The notes under the pieces are model-generated. The model did not search any database. It was not told the DNA's origin and saw only the letters and a program-made list of their open reading frames with translations. Positions 1 to 6,171 of a stretch of DNA of 10,017 bases are shown one piece after another. The position numbers and the translations under genes were made by a program. The stretch is from the NCBI GenBank assembly GCA_002307275.1, contig DBTX01000029.1, forward strand, positions 1 to 10,017. Direction: 5' to 3'. This DNA is from Hungateiclostridiaceae bacterium UBA1305 (GTDB taxonomy: Bacteria; Bacillota; Clostridia; Acetivibrionales; DTU013). Every line of letters begins with the position of its first letter. Within the stretch, counting starts at the first letter, position 1.

Positions 1-41
1 CAGATGATCACCTTCCGGAAGGAAGTGCAGTCTTTAAGCAT
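1..41 (-). CDS. tnpB: IS66 accessory protein TnpB, first 13 codons (cut by window edge)
   Basis: The ATG at 41 lies just inside the end of tnpA and overlaps it (ATGCTTAA), as expected for translationally coupled IS66 genes. The visible residues read MLKDCTSFRKVII. This resembles the start of IS66 Orf2/TnpB proteins, which typically open with an ML-x-D-x-x-x-F-x-K-V-Y/I pattern. TnpB is required for IS66 transposition together with TnpA and the DDE transposase TnpC, but its biochemical role is not settled. Only the N-terminus is visible, so intactness cannot be judged. Confidence 0.7.
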   Translation of the reverse strand, partial: MLKDCTSFRKVII

Positions 42-414
42 GGCGCAGGACCTTCATAACTGTATCAAGAGTCTGTTCGCGGACAGCTCCGCTGACATAG
101 ACCCGGAAATCGCCGGACTGGATCATCAGTTCAGGAACAAGCGTCCTTTCGGCAGAGACAGCTTCTTCGGATATGGGTGCTGATCGGGATACCTGTGAAG
201 TGATGTCAACAAAAGCCGGCATCTGTGTGGCAGAAGCTGCACCCAGAATGAGAAGTTCGTTCCTTAACTGGTGCTGCCAGTAGTAGAAAGACTTGATGTT
301 AACCCCGTTTATCTGGCACCATTGGATTTTGGAAATGGACTGGTCACGGTTGTTACACTCTGTTACGATCCGGAGCCATTGCTCGCGGCGGACTTTATAT
401 GAATTTTTATCCAT
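34..414 (-). CDS. tnpA: IS66-family accessory protein TnpA
   Basis: This 126-residue protein has the layout of IS66 TnpA (Orf1). The N-terminal half (about residues 8-55) is helix-turn-helix-like: REQWLRIVTECNNRDQSISK, then a segment around residues 30-50 with the characteristic W-C-x-x-N-G-V/I-x-x-x-x-F-Y-Y-W-x-x-x-L/R pattern. A loose linker follows, then a short C-terminal part around 'VYVSGAVREQTLDTVMKVL', the region where these proteins usually end just before tnpB. It is presumed to bind the IS ends or assist TnpC. The start ATG at 414 has AAAGGAG about 8 bases upstream. That Shine-Dalgarno lies inside an inverted repeat (425-461) that may limit translation. The stop overlaps the tnpB start, so the frame appears intact. 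Confidence 0.88.
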   Translation of the reverse strand: MDKNSYKVRREQWLRIVTECNNRDQSISKIQWCQINGVNIKSFYYWQHQLRNELLILGAASATQMPAFVDITSQVSRSAPISEEAVSAERTLVPELMIQSGDFRVYVSGAVREQTLDTVMKVLRHA

Positions 415-424
415 AAGAAATGCT

Positions 425-461
425 CCTTTTACAATGAGTTCTGCTGGATCTATTGTAAAGG
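425..461 (-). repeat. Inverted repeat covering the tnpA ribosome binding site
   Basis: On the minus strand CCTTTACAAT (rc of 452-461) pairs with ATTGTAAAAGG (rc of 425-435), with one bulged A and a 16-base loop. The 3' arm runs into the GGAG of the tnpA Shine-Dalgarno. In other insertion sequences (IS10 and IS200 are known cases) hairpins near the transposase start reduce translation from transcripts that read in from outside. A similar role here is inference. Confidence 0.5.
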
Positions 462-503
462 AAGATGGTTCCTAAAAAAAGACACATCGTATTTAACGCT
501 TAC

Positions 504-610
504 ATTCATTACAATCCTCCATTTAAGAATTCTTACATTATTCTGGAGGTAAGCCCTCCGTTTTCTGACTCGTTTCTTGTGAAACGTGACTAACCATAAT
601 TGATTCAGAC
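504..610. other. Gene-free stretch between the IS66 end and the terminator
   Basis: I see no gene here. The stretch holds three short dyads. One is a perfect 12-bp palindrome TAAGAATTCTTA (524-535). The second is GGAGG-TAAGC-CCTCC (545-559), followed on plus by GTTTTCT, which would be a weak plus-strand terminator. The third is CGTTTC-TTGT-GAAACG (571-586). None has a clear partner gene. They may be remnants of the region before IS66 inserted. Confidence 0.35.
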
Positions 611-645
611 AAATAAAAAAGCCGCCAAACAGGTGATATGGCAGC
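611..645 (-). terminator. Intrinsic terminator of the riboswitch-peptide unit
   Basis: On the minus strand GCTGCC (645-640) pairs with GGCGGC (626-621), with one G-U pair and an extra closing A-T pair. The loop is about 11 bases and is followed directly by TTTTTTATTT (620-611). It lies 138 bases after the stop codon of the small secreted protein and before the IS66 end, so it would close that transcript. Confidence 0.72.
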
Positions 646-783
646 CGGATAATTATTTAAACAGCTTTAGATTCCTGACTTTATGTTCTGGGTTTTACCG
701 CTTGCCTTTATACGAAAGTATATAGCACAATTTCCCATTTTGCATGAAATTACCCCTATATTTTCCACCAGCAATACCCTTGA

Positions 784-933
784 TTATTTTCCGTAATCGT
801 TCACAATATCTGTTTGGTTTGGGACGGCAGTTACACTTACATTTGCTTCAGCCGGCAGCGGAATAATCGAAACTCCAACAATAAGAAGCAGAACAAGAAG
901 TACCGTCAGCAAAGACTTAACAGTTCTGTCCAT
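784..933 (-). CDS. Small secreted or membrane-anchored protein under c-di-GMP riboswitch control
   Basis: I do not recognise this 49-residue protein. The chosen start, ATG at 933, has GGAGGAGAG about 5 bases upstream. An ATG 12 codons earlier lacks a site and is rejected. Residues 2-6 (DRTVK) carry two basic residues. Residues 7-25 are strongly hydrophobic (SLLTVLLVLLLIVGVSII), followed by PLPAEA and a plausible signal peptidase I site after A30 (AEA|NV). Cleavage would release a 19-residue peptide, NVSVTAVPNQTDIVNDYGK. Its 'VSVTAVPNQTDIV' resembles the first strand of an Ig-like surface domain, so this could also be the stump of a truncated adhesin. It is the only clear gene between a c-di-GMP-I riboswitch and a terminator. 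In Clostridia that riboswitch class often controls surface proteins, pili or flagella. The frame stays open for 38 codons after the stop. Secretion is a firm inference; function is unknown. Confidence 0.7.
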   Translation of the reverse strand: MDRTVKSLLTVLLVLLLIVGVSIIPLPAEANVSVTAVPNQTDIVNDYGK

Positions 934-1000
934 AATCTCTCCTCCAATTAAAACATACCATGAATTCACATTTTATTATTAAATTATATGTTTGCTTTTT

Positions 1001-1115
1001 AACGACAACGAGAGAAAAAAAAGCCTTCCTTTCGGTAACTGGCTGCCATTAACTTAAAAGTCTAAGGCCCTTTAGTTTTGCGTCCCTGCCTTTCGGTAGG
1101 TTTGCTCTTGTCGTT
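1001..1115 (-). ncRNA. Cyclic-di-GMP-I (GEMM-I) riboswitch
   Basis: Read on the minus strand, the element shows the class I hallmarks in order. First comes GCAAACC (from 1105), then a CC-GAAA-GG capped stem with a GNRA tetraloop (about 1103-1084), then GGGACGCAAA with the tetraloop-receptor side (about 1086-1077). Next is an arm starting AAAGGGCCTTAG, then ATGGCAGCCAG and GTTACCGAAAGG, the usual 3' half. An outer stem pairs AACGACAA (rc of 1108-1115) with TTGTCGTT (rc of 1001-1008). The G just before CAAACC (position 1105), equivalent to G20 of the Vibrio Vc2 aptamer, is retained. An A at that site marks the cGAMP-sensing variants, so c-di-GMP is the expected ligand. It sits 68 bases upstream of the small secreted protein's start. 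Confidence 0.93.
1013..1070 (-). promoter_or_regulatory. Possible expression platform: terminator at the aptamer's 3' end
   Basis: An uninterrupted T8 on the minus strand (1022-1015) directly follows AAGGC at the 3' edge of the aptamer. That AAGGC can pair with GCCTT inside the aptamer (within GGGCCTTAG, about 1064-1068). A rho-independent terminator could therefore compete with the ligand-binding fold and the outer stem, whose 3' strand lies beyond the T-run. Whether c-di-GMP turns expression on or off cannot be decided by eye. Confidence 0.4.
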
Positions 1116-1120
1116 GAAAA

Positions 1121-1134
1121 GTTTGTTCTCAAAC
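1121..1134 (-). repeat. Small hairpin in the 5' leader before the riboswitch
   Basis: GTTTG-AGAA-CAAAC on the minus strand forms a 5-bp hairpin with a 4-base loop between the predicted transcription start (about 1147) and the aptamer. It may stabilise the 5' end of the mRNA. There is no independent support. Confidence 0.35.
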
Positions 1135-1153
1135 GATATATTTAATTAAACTT

Positions 1154-1182
1154 ATAATAGCAAATATTTCTATATAAGTCAA
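1154..1182 (-). promoter_or_regulatory. Sigma-A promoter of the riboswitch-peptide unit
   Basis: On the minus strand TTGACT (1182-1177) and TATTAT (1159-1154) are separated by exactly 17 bases, a near-consensus vegetative promoter. Transcription would start near 1147, about 30 bases before the riboswitch outer stem. This makes the downstream unit independent of the galE operon. Confidence 0.75.
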
Positions 1183-1210
1183 CAACTTATCCATCAAATT
1201 TCTATATCTT

Positions 1211-1275
1211 ACATTTTCACATTTTCACATTTTTCATTTTTCATTTTCTTTTCCTTTTTTCATTTTCTTTACCTT
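1211..1275. repeat. Low-complexity ATTTTC-type degenerate tandem tract
   Basis: On plus this reads as imperfect copies of ACATTTTC, then ATTTTTC, ATTTTC and T/C runs; it is pure A/G plus scattered T on the minus strand. It fills the space between the galE stop and the riboswitch promoter, and ends about 29 bases upstream of the -35. Its A-tracts could act as an UP-like or curved element for that promoter, but this is inference. I see no terminator hairpin for galE here. Confidence 0.6.
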
Positions 1276-1311
1276 TGCCATTTATTACAACGCATTTATC
1301 CCCATATTATC

Positions 1312-2325
1312 TCAATCAGGGTATCCAAATGGGTTATTTGACTGCCAGCGCCACGTGTCCATGCACATATCATCAATCGTTTTAACGGCCATCCATCCGA
1401 GTTCTTTTAGCGCTTTCCCCGGATCAGCATAACATTCTGCAATGTCACCCGGTCTTCTTGCTGATATCTTGTAAGGAATCTGCTTTCCCGAAGCACGCTC
1501 AAACGCTTTAACCAACTCCAGCACACTGGTTCCCCTGCCTGTTCCAAGATTGCAGACAACAATGCCCGGATGCCCGGACAGTTTCTCAAGCGCCTTCAGA
1601 TGTCCGGCAGCCAGGTCTACTACATGGATATAATCCCTTATACCGGTACCATCAGGTGTAGGATAATCATTGCCGAAAATGCTCAGTTCCTTCAGCTTTC
1701 CTATTGCTACCTGAGAAATAAAAGGCATAAGATTATTGGGAGTACCATTAGGATCCTCGCCGATCAGTCCGCTGCCATGAGCACCCACTGGATTGAAATA
1801 GCGCAGCAGCAGGATATTCCAGCTATGATCCGAGACATACAGGTCACGTAGTATTTCTTCTATCATGAGTTTTGTACGCCCATATGGATTTGTTGCACCT
1901 AAAGCGGTGTCTTCAGTCAGCGGCATCTTGTCAGCCAATCCATATACAGTAGCAGAAGAACTAAAAACGATGTTCCTGACTCCATGCTTCTGCATCGTCT
2001 CAAATAAAACGAGTGAACCCGCTATATTGTTATAGTAGTAGCGTAATGGGATGCGTACAGACTCTCCAACGGCCTTCAATCCTGCGAAATGAATTACCGC
2101 ATCAATTTTGTATTTTGAAAAAATATTGTCCATCAATACCCTATCAAGTATATCACCCTTAATAAATTCAAAGCTCTTGCCAGTTATTTCTTTAATTCTT
2201 TTCAATGCCTCCGGTTTGCTGTTTAACAAATTATCCAGAACAATAACATCATATCCTGCTTCCAAAAGCTGGACGCAAGTATGACTTCCAATATATCCGG
2301 CGCCGCCGGTCACAAGTATGGTCAT
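1312..2325 (-). CDS. galE: UDP-glucose 4-epimerase
   Basis: GalE is a cytoplasmic short-chain dehydrogenase/reductase that interconverts UDP-glucose and UDP-galactose (some also UDP-GlcNAc/GalNAc) using bound NAD. The sequence opens MTILVTGGAGYIGSHT with the Rossmann GxxGxxG motif. It has DNLLNS after the second strand, SSSATVYG around residues 122-129 and the catalytic pair in YGRTK (Y148, K152). LLRYFNPVGAHGSGLIGEDP near residue 175 is a very typical GalE segment. The 337-residue length fits the family. ATG at 2325 is chosen because AAGGAG lies 9 bases upstream; an in-frame ATG 9 bases earlier abuts that site. The gene is 57 bases after fcl on the same strand and probably in the same transcript. 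It would supply UDP-galactose to the polysaccharide, to the Leloir pathway, or both. Confidence 0.96.
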   Translation of the reverse strand: MTILVTGGAGYIGSHTCVQLLEAGYDVIVLDNLLNSKPEALKRIKEITGKSFEFIKGDILDRVLMDNIFSKYKIDAVIHFAGLKAVGESVRIPLRYYYNNIAGSLVLFETMQKHGVRNIVFSSSATVYGLADKMPLTEDTALGATNPYGRTKLMIEEILRDLYVSDHSWNILLLRYFNPVGAHGSGLIGEDPNGTPNNLMPFISQVAIGKLKELSIFGNDYPTPDGTGIRDYIHVVDLAAGHLKALEKLSGHPGIVVCNLGTGRGTSVLELVKAFERASGKQIPYKISARRPGDIAECYADPGKALKELGWMAVKTIDDMCMDTWRWQSNNPFGYPD

Positions 2326-2382
2326 AGGATTCATCTCCTTATCGGTTAATTTAGCTTCATCATTGCTTCATAGTTACATTGA

Positions 2383-3324
2383 CTATTTCTTCAATGAACC
2401 TTCATTGGCGAGAAACCATTCATACGTTTTCCTGACGCCATCCTCCAGTTCAATCCTGTACTTCCAGCCCAGTGATTCCAGTCTTGATACATCCAACAGC
2501 TTTCTGGGAGTGCCATCAGGCTTGGAAGTATTGAAAACGGTTCTGCCCTTATATTCTACCACTTTTCCAATAATCGCAGCAAGCTCTCCGATAGAAACAT
2601 CCCTACCCGTTCCGACATTAACAAAATCATCACTGGAGTAGGTTTCCATCAGGTAAACACAAGCATCCGCCATATCATCCACATGCAAGAACTCACGCAG
2701 CGCCCTGCCCGTCCCCCACACCTCAACCTCGGGAGAATTACTGACCTTAGCTTCATGGAACTTACGCATTAATGCCGGTAATACGTGAGAATTTTTCAAG
2801 CCAAAATTATCATGCGAGCCATAGAGGTTCGTAGGCATCACACTGATATAGTCGGTACCATATTGCTTATTATAAAACTGGCACATTTTTAAGCCTGAAA
2901 TTTTCGCAAGCGCATAGGCTTCATTCGTAGGTTCCAGTGAACCCGTCAGCAGATACTCCTCTTTTATCGGCTGCGGACAAAGCTTCGGGTAAATACAGGA
3001 GCTCCCCAGGAATATTAACTTTTTTACCCCGGATTTATAGGCACTATTAATAATATTGCACTGGATCTGAAGATTAATCATGATGAAATCAGCAGGATAA
3101 ACAGTGTTCGCATGAATGCCGCCTACCTTTGCCGCCGCCAGGAACACATACTCCGGTTTCTCAGCTTTAAAGAATTCACTGACTGCCTTTTGATCCGTCA
3201 AATCCAATTCCGGGTGCGATCTCCCAATAATATTGGTATATCCTTTGTCCTTGAGATTACGAGCAATAGCTGCACCAACCATACCATTATGACCGGCTAT
3301 ATAAATTCTGGAATCTTTCTTCAT
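2383..3324 (-). CDS. fcl: GDP-L-fucose synthase (GDP-4-keto-6-deoxymannose 3,5-epimerase/4-reductase)
   Basis: This enzyme performs the last steps to GDP-L-fucose. It epimerises the Gmd product at C3 and C5 and reduces C4 with NADPH. The 313-residue sequence has the nucleotide motif GHNGMVG (residues 11-17), LAAAKVGGIHAN (63-73), the very characteristic GSSCIYP (107-113) with Cys110 equivalent to the epimerase cysteine, and YALAK (Y137/K141). MPTNLYG and NSHVLPALMRKFHEA, which carries a conserved active-site histidine, follow. Length and motifs fit a full, intact enzyme. It follows gmd by 44 bases, the usual pairing. The start ATG is the only sensible one, but its GGAG is only about 2 bases upstream, so initiation may be weak or depend on readthrough from gmd. 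Also called wcaG. Confidence 0.96.
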   Translation of the reverse strand: MKKDSRIYIAGHNGMVGAAIARNLKDKGYTNIIGRSHPELDLTDQKAVSEFFKAEKPEYVFLAAAKVGGIHANTVYPADFIMINLQIQCNIINSAYKSGVKKLIFLGSSCIYPKLCPQPIKEEYLLTGSLEPTNEAYALAKISGLKMCQFYNKQYGTDYISVMPTNLYGSHDNFGLKNSHVLPALMRKFHEAKVSNSPEVEVWGTGRALREFLHVDDMADACVYLMETYSSDDFVNVGTGRDVSIGELAAIIGKVVEYKGRTVFNTSKPDGTPRKLLDVSRLESLGWKYRIELEDGVRKTYEWFLANEGSLKK

Positions 3325-3368
3325 TCTCCAAAACCCACTTTCTATGAATTCATCCCGAAATAAATCAT

Positions 3369-4421
3369 TTATTTCAATCCTCTTCCAGCTATCTGCATCA
3401 TGTCTGCCTCAACCATCATATGAACCAGTTCCCTGAAGCTTACACTGCGCTTCCAGCCCAGTTTCTGCTCCGCTTTCGCCGGATCCCCGTGAAGCAGTTC
3501 CACCTCTGTAGGCCTGAAATATTTGGGATTGATATCTACAAGAATATTACCGTTTGCAATATCATAACCCTTTTCATCAACGCCACGGCCCTTCCACTCA
3601 ATATCAATACCCACTTCCTTGAAAGAAAGCTCAACGAACTCCTTAACGGTATGTGTCTCGCCGGTAGCCAGAACATAATCTTCCGGCTCAGGCTGCTGAA
3701 GCACCATCCACATGCCTTCCACATAATCGCCAGCAAAGCCCCAGTCCCTCTTTGCATCAAGATTGCCAAGAGACAGCGTTTTCTTCGTTCCAGCCATGAT
3801 ACTTGCAACTGCCCGTGTAATCTTCCTTGTAACAAAAGTCTCGCCGCGTCTTGGTGATTCATGATTAAAGAGGATACCGTTGCAGGCAAACAGATCATAA
3901 GCTTCCCTATAATTAACAGTAATCCAGTATGCATACAGCTTTGCAGCCGCATATGGGCTTCTGGGATAAAACGGCGTCTTCTCACTCTGCGGCGCCGTAC
4001 CCGGCATCCCACCGAAAAGCTCCGAAGTGGAAGCCTGATAGAATTTAGTCCGGATACCGCTTTCCTTGATCGCATCAAGTATCCTCAAAGTACCGATCGC
4101 ATCCGTTTCAGCAGTATACTCAGGCACCTCAAAGGAAACCTGAACATGGCTCTGCGCAGCCAGATTATATATCTCATCCGGCCTGATTCTCTCAATAATG
4201 CGGTTCAGGTTACTTGAATCAGTCATATCACTGTGATGCAGGAACAGGTTCTTGCTTCCTATGTTCGGATCATCAAAAAGATAATCAATTCTCTTCGTAT
4301 TAAAGGTACTAGCCCTTCTGATCGTACCATGGACTTCATACCCCTTGTCCAATAAAAACTCTGTCAGATAGGATCCATCCTGTCCGGTAATACCGGTGAT
4401 TAACGCTATTCTTCTTCTCAT
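3369..4421 (-). CDS. gmd: GDP-mannose 4,6-dehydratase
   Basis: Gmd converts GDP-D-mannose to GDP-4-keto-6-deoxy-D-mannose, the committed step to GDP-L-fucose, and acts in the cytoplasm. The 350-residue protein starts ALITGITGQDGSYLTEFLL, the family's signature dinucleotide-binding motif. It continues with GTIRRASTFNTKRID (NADPH-binding), NLAAQSHVQVSFE (86-98), STSELFG (131-137, with the catalytic Thr/Glu) and SPYAAAK (Y157, K161). NHESPRRGETFVTRKITRA around residue 186 is also diagnostic. The start at 4421 has GAGGA about 8 bases upstream. It lies 55 bases after the peptidase gene and 44 before fcl. No GDP-mannose biosynthesis genes (manA, manB, manC) are visible, so GDP-mannose must come from elsewhere in the genome. 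Confidence 0.97.
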   Translation of the reverse strand: MRRRIALITGITGQDGSYLTEFLLDKGYEVHGTIRRASTFNTKRIDYLFDDPNIGSKNLFLHHSDMTDSSNLNRIIERIRPDEIYNLAAQSHVQVSFEVPEYTAETDAIGTLRILDAIKESGIRTKFYQASTSELFGGMPGTAPQSEKTPFYPRSPYAAAKLYAYWITVNYREAYDLFACNGILFNHESPRRGETFVTRKITRAVASIMAGTKKTLSLGNLDAKRDWGFAGDYVEGMWMVLQQPEPEDYVLATGETHTVKEFVELSFKEVGIDIEWKGRGVDEKGYDIANGNILVDINPKYFRPTEVELLHGDPAKAEQKLGWKRSVSFRELVHMMVEADMMQIAGRGLK

Positions 4422-4476
4422 AGCAAATTCCTCTTCTATAATTCAAAATAACAATATTATTTTTCTAATTATACCA

Positions 4477-5367
4477 TTATTTTTTTATTTCCAACTCTTT
4501 TTCATAGAATATACCGGCATCCACCCAATCCTGCTTCAACACCGACCACCAATCTATGGCAAGGCCTTGTAATACGTATTCATACGGCAGCCAGCCATAT
4601 CCTGCCTCTCCCCAGCCCTCGCCCCATGAATTTCTGATGAGGAGCGCTCCTGCAGTTCCACGTCCTGCTGCTGACGGGATTTTCTTTTTATCGTCATATC
4701 CCACAGCAATAATGGCATGACCGCCAAGAATCTTCTCTTTTACGTAAGGAAATGGGATACAACCTGTCTTAGCCACTTCCTGGGTTTGGATGGACTGATA
4801 CACCGTAAATCCAAACACCGAGGGAATGCTGTTGACCAGATATTGTTTCACACTTGTCAGCACCTCTTCCGGAGAAGTTCCATTGGGATCATGCCGGAAA
4901 TAGCTGATACAGCGGTAATTCTGTGCAAAAGCATAACAGAAAGAGTTTGGCTCAATATCAAAATTCTTCGTTTCATAAGGCCAGTATTCCTCAGGCGGCA
5001 TGCCAAACAGCACCAGTGCTCCCAGAGCCGATTTCAGGAAGCCGCCCGTATCGCCGGTAGTTTTCATGAGATTTCTGGTAACCTTGTACAAAAAGAGTCT
5101 CGACGCATCCAGATGCTTTCCCGTAGTTTTCCTTTCAGAATATTCCACAGCAGCAGCAACAGCATTCGCAGTACAGGATCCCAAATCCTCCTGGTCTTCC
5201 ACAGGAGAGCACCACTTCCTGAGATCCACCTTGACCGGCAGAGGCTTGTCCTCCCTGGAAGGTATAGTCCTAAGCATGGGTCTCATCTTCTCATGATTTT
5301 CTGTATAGTCACGCATATCCGGGTAGTCGGGTATCCAGCCAAAACGGATTTTTTTTGAATCAAACAT
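4477..5367 (-). CDS. Papain-family (C1) cysteine peptidase, no signal peptide
   Basis: The 296-residue protein carries the complete papain active-site set. It has EDQEDLGSCTANA with the oxyanion Gln59 and nucleophile Cys65, GGHAIIAVGYDD with His217, and IRNSWGEGWGEAGYGWLPYEY with Asn246. The N-terminus (FGWIPDYPDMRDY) is typical of bacterial and archaeal C1 peptidases that lack a long propeptide. There is no signal peptide or membrane segment, so the protein is probably cytoplasmic or leaves by an unknown route. ATG at 5367 has AGGGGG about 8 bases upstream. It sits between the rhamnose operon (212 bases after rfbC) and gmd (55 bases before). It is not a known step of sugar-nucleotide synthesis. 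It might turn over or mature a polysaccharide-export or surface protein, or simply be a cargo gene. Family assignment is firm; substrate is unknown. Confidence 0.93.
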   Translation of the reverse strand: MFDSKKIRFGWIPDYPDMRDYTENHEKMRPMLRTIPSREDKPLPVKVDLRKWCSPVEDQEDLGSCTANAVAAAVEYSERKTTGKHLDASRLFLYKVTRNLMKTTGDTGGFLKSALGALVLFGMPPEEYWPYETKNFDIEPNSFCYAFAQNYRCISYFRHDPNGTSPEEVLTSVKQYLVNSIPSVFGFTVYQSIQTQEVAKTGCIPFPYVKEKILGGHAIIAVGYDDKKKIPSAAGRGTAGALLIRNSWGEGWGEAGYGWLPYEYVLQGLAIDWWSVLKQDWVDAGIFYEKELEIKK

Positions 5368-5579
5368 AACTTTACCCCCTAAATACTAAATATAATTTAT
5401 CTATTTATCATAAGAAAGGGTATTATGTATGTTTTATATTGTTTTCTTCGCTGTCGTTCTCACTTTTAATATAATTTGTTGGCATCAATACTAATATATA
5501 ATCGGTATCAAGTACCATGTACTCCATAAAATGAGTTTTTTATCTTTCACGAAAGAAGGTAATATTTTTCAGTCTCCCT
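5368..5579. other. AT-rich gap between rfbC and the peptidase gene
   Basis: I see no gene, no terminator with a U-run after rfbC and no convincing sigma-A promoter on the minus strand. There are short dyads: AGTAC-CAT-GTACT (5511-5523), and a TCTTTC/GAAAGA repeat near 5550-5565 that lacks a T-tract on the minus strand. The gap is much larger than the others in the cluster, so an internal promoter or processing site is possible but not demonstrable here. Confidence 0.35.
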
Positions 5580-6143
5580 CTAAATAAAGTCTCTCATCCT
5601 GAACCATTTTTGGTCCTTCGCACTGATAATCAGCTTCATTTCATCATCAATCGGCCAATCAATTCCTATTTCCGGATCATTCCAGATGATACCGCCTTCA
5701 TCACCAGGGTGATAAAAGTCTGTACACTTATAGCAAAATACTGCTTCAACGCTCAACACAAGAAATCCGTGAGCAAAACCTTCCGGTATATAAATCTGCT
5801 TTTTGTTCTCTGCGGATAATTCTACACCATACCATTTACCCAAAGTCCTGGAATTACTTCTTAAATCCACTGCTACATCAAAAACTGCACCTCGAACAAC
5901 TCTTACCAGTTTGCCCTGCGCATATTTCTTCTGAAAATGAAGGCCTCTCAAGACACCCTTTACAGACATGGACTGGTTGTCCTGCACAAAGACCATATTC
6001 AGTCCCGCCTCCGCCATATCTCTTTGATTATAGGTTTCTGTGAAATATCCTCTTTCATCCCCATAAACAGCCGGCACGATTATCTTCAGTCCTTCTATTT
6101 CAATGCCATTCCATCTACAGGTTTCTACTTCAATCTTTCCCAT
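5580..6143 (-). CDS. rfbC: dTDP-4-dehydrorhamnose 3,5-epimerase
   Basis: RfbC (RmlC) epimerises dTDP-4-keto-6-deoxyglucose at C3 and C5 to give dTDP-4-keto-L-rhamnose. It is a small cupin-fold enzyme without a cofactor. The 187-residue sequence shows DERGYFTETYN (29-39), VQDNQSMSVKGVLRGLHFQ (53-71) with the catalytic His69, VFDVAVDLR (87-95), and IPEGFAHGFLVLS (119-131). The tyrosine in FCYKCTDFY (Y138) is in the position of the catalytic acid. GAGGTG lies about 8 bases before the ATG. It follows rfbD by 28 bases and is the last gene of the rhamnose block, giving the order A-B-D-C. The sequence appears intact. Confidence 0.96.
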   Translation of the reverse strand: MGKIEVETCRWNGIEIEGLKIIVPAVYGDERGYFTETYNQRDMAEAGLNMVFVQDNQSMSVKGVLRGLHFQKKYAQGKLVRVVRGAVFDVAVDLRSNSRTLGKWYGVELSAENKKQIYIPEGFAHGFLVLSVEAVFCYKCTDFYHPGDEGGIIWNDPEIGIDWPIDDEMKLIISAKDQKWFRMRDFI

Positions 6144-6171
6144 TCTTTAGCACCTCAAACAAAAGCTTCAA

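Larger units (their letters stand above)
1..503 (-). mobile_element. IS66-family insertion sequence, left end (partial)
   Basis: An IS66-type element runs off the left edge of the window. On the minus strand it begins with GTAAGCG (rc of 497-503), which matches the start I recall for IS66 terminal inverted repeats. It is followed by a short leader, the accessory gene tnpA and the first codons of tnpB, the usual IS66 order. If the end is at 503, the 8 bases outside it (504-511, ATTCATTA on plus) would be one copy of the 8-bp target duplication typical of the family. The second copy, tnpC and the right end lie outside the window. The boundary rests on the terminal motif only. Confidence 0.75.

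Noticed and set aside
621..648. Plus-strand GCCGCCAAACAGGTGATATGGCAGCCGG, which contains the ATGGCAGCCGG string seen in c-di-GMP-I riboswitches
   Set aside because: The other hallmarks (GCAAACC, GAAA loop, GGACGCAAA) are missing upstream. On the opposite strand the segment is a clean stem plus T-run and is better explained as a terminator.
934..969. Upstream ATG extending the small secreted protein to 61 residues
   Set aside because: The real ribosome site GGAGGAGAG lies within that extension, directly before the ATG at 933. The extension also adds non-signal-like residues before the basic N-region.
1211..1275. Short repeated units that could suggest a CRISPR-like or true tandem repeat array
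   Set aside because: Units are 6-9 bases, imperfect and have no spacers. This is low-complexity DNA.
3536..4078. 180-codon minus-strand frame inside gmd
   Set aside because: It is a shifted reading of gmd with an Arg-rich, low-information product; gmd in the other frame is unambiguous.
4717..5358. 213-codon plus-strand open frame opposite the papain-family peptidase gene
   Set aside because: It is an antisense shadow of a gene with all catalytic motifs. The predicted residues show no recognisable domain and there is no ribosome site.
5368..5579. Possible promoter or second riboswitch upstream of the peptidase gene
   Set aside because: Several TATA-like strings exist in the AT-rich DNA, but none has a -35 at 16-18 bases, and no conserved riboswitch core was found.
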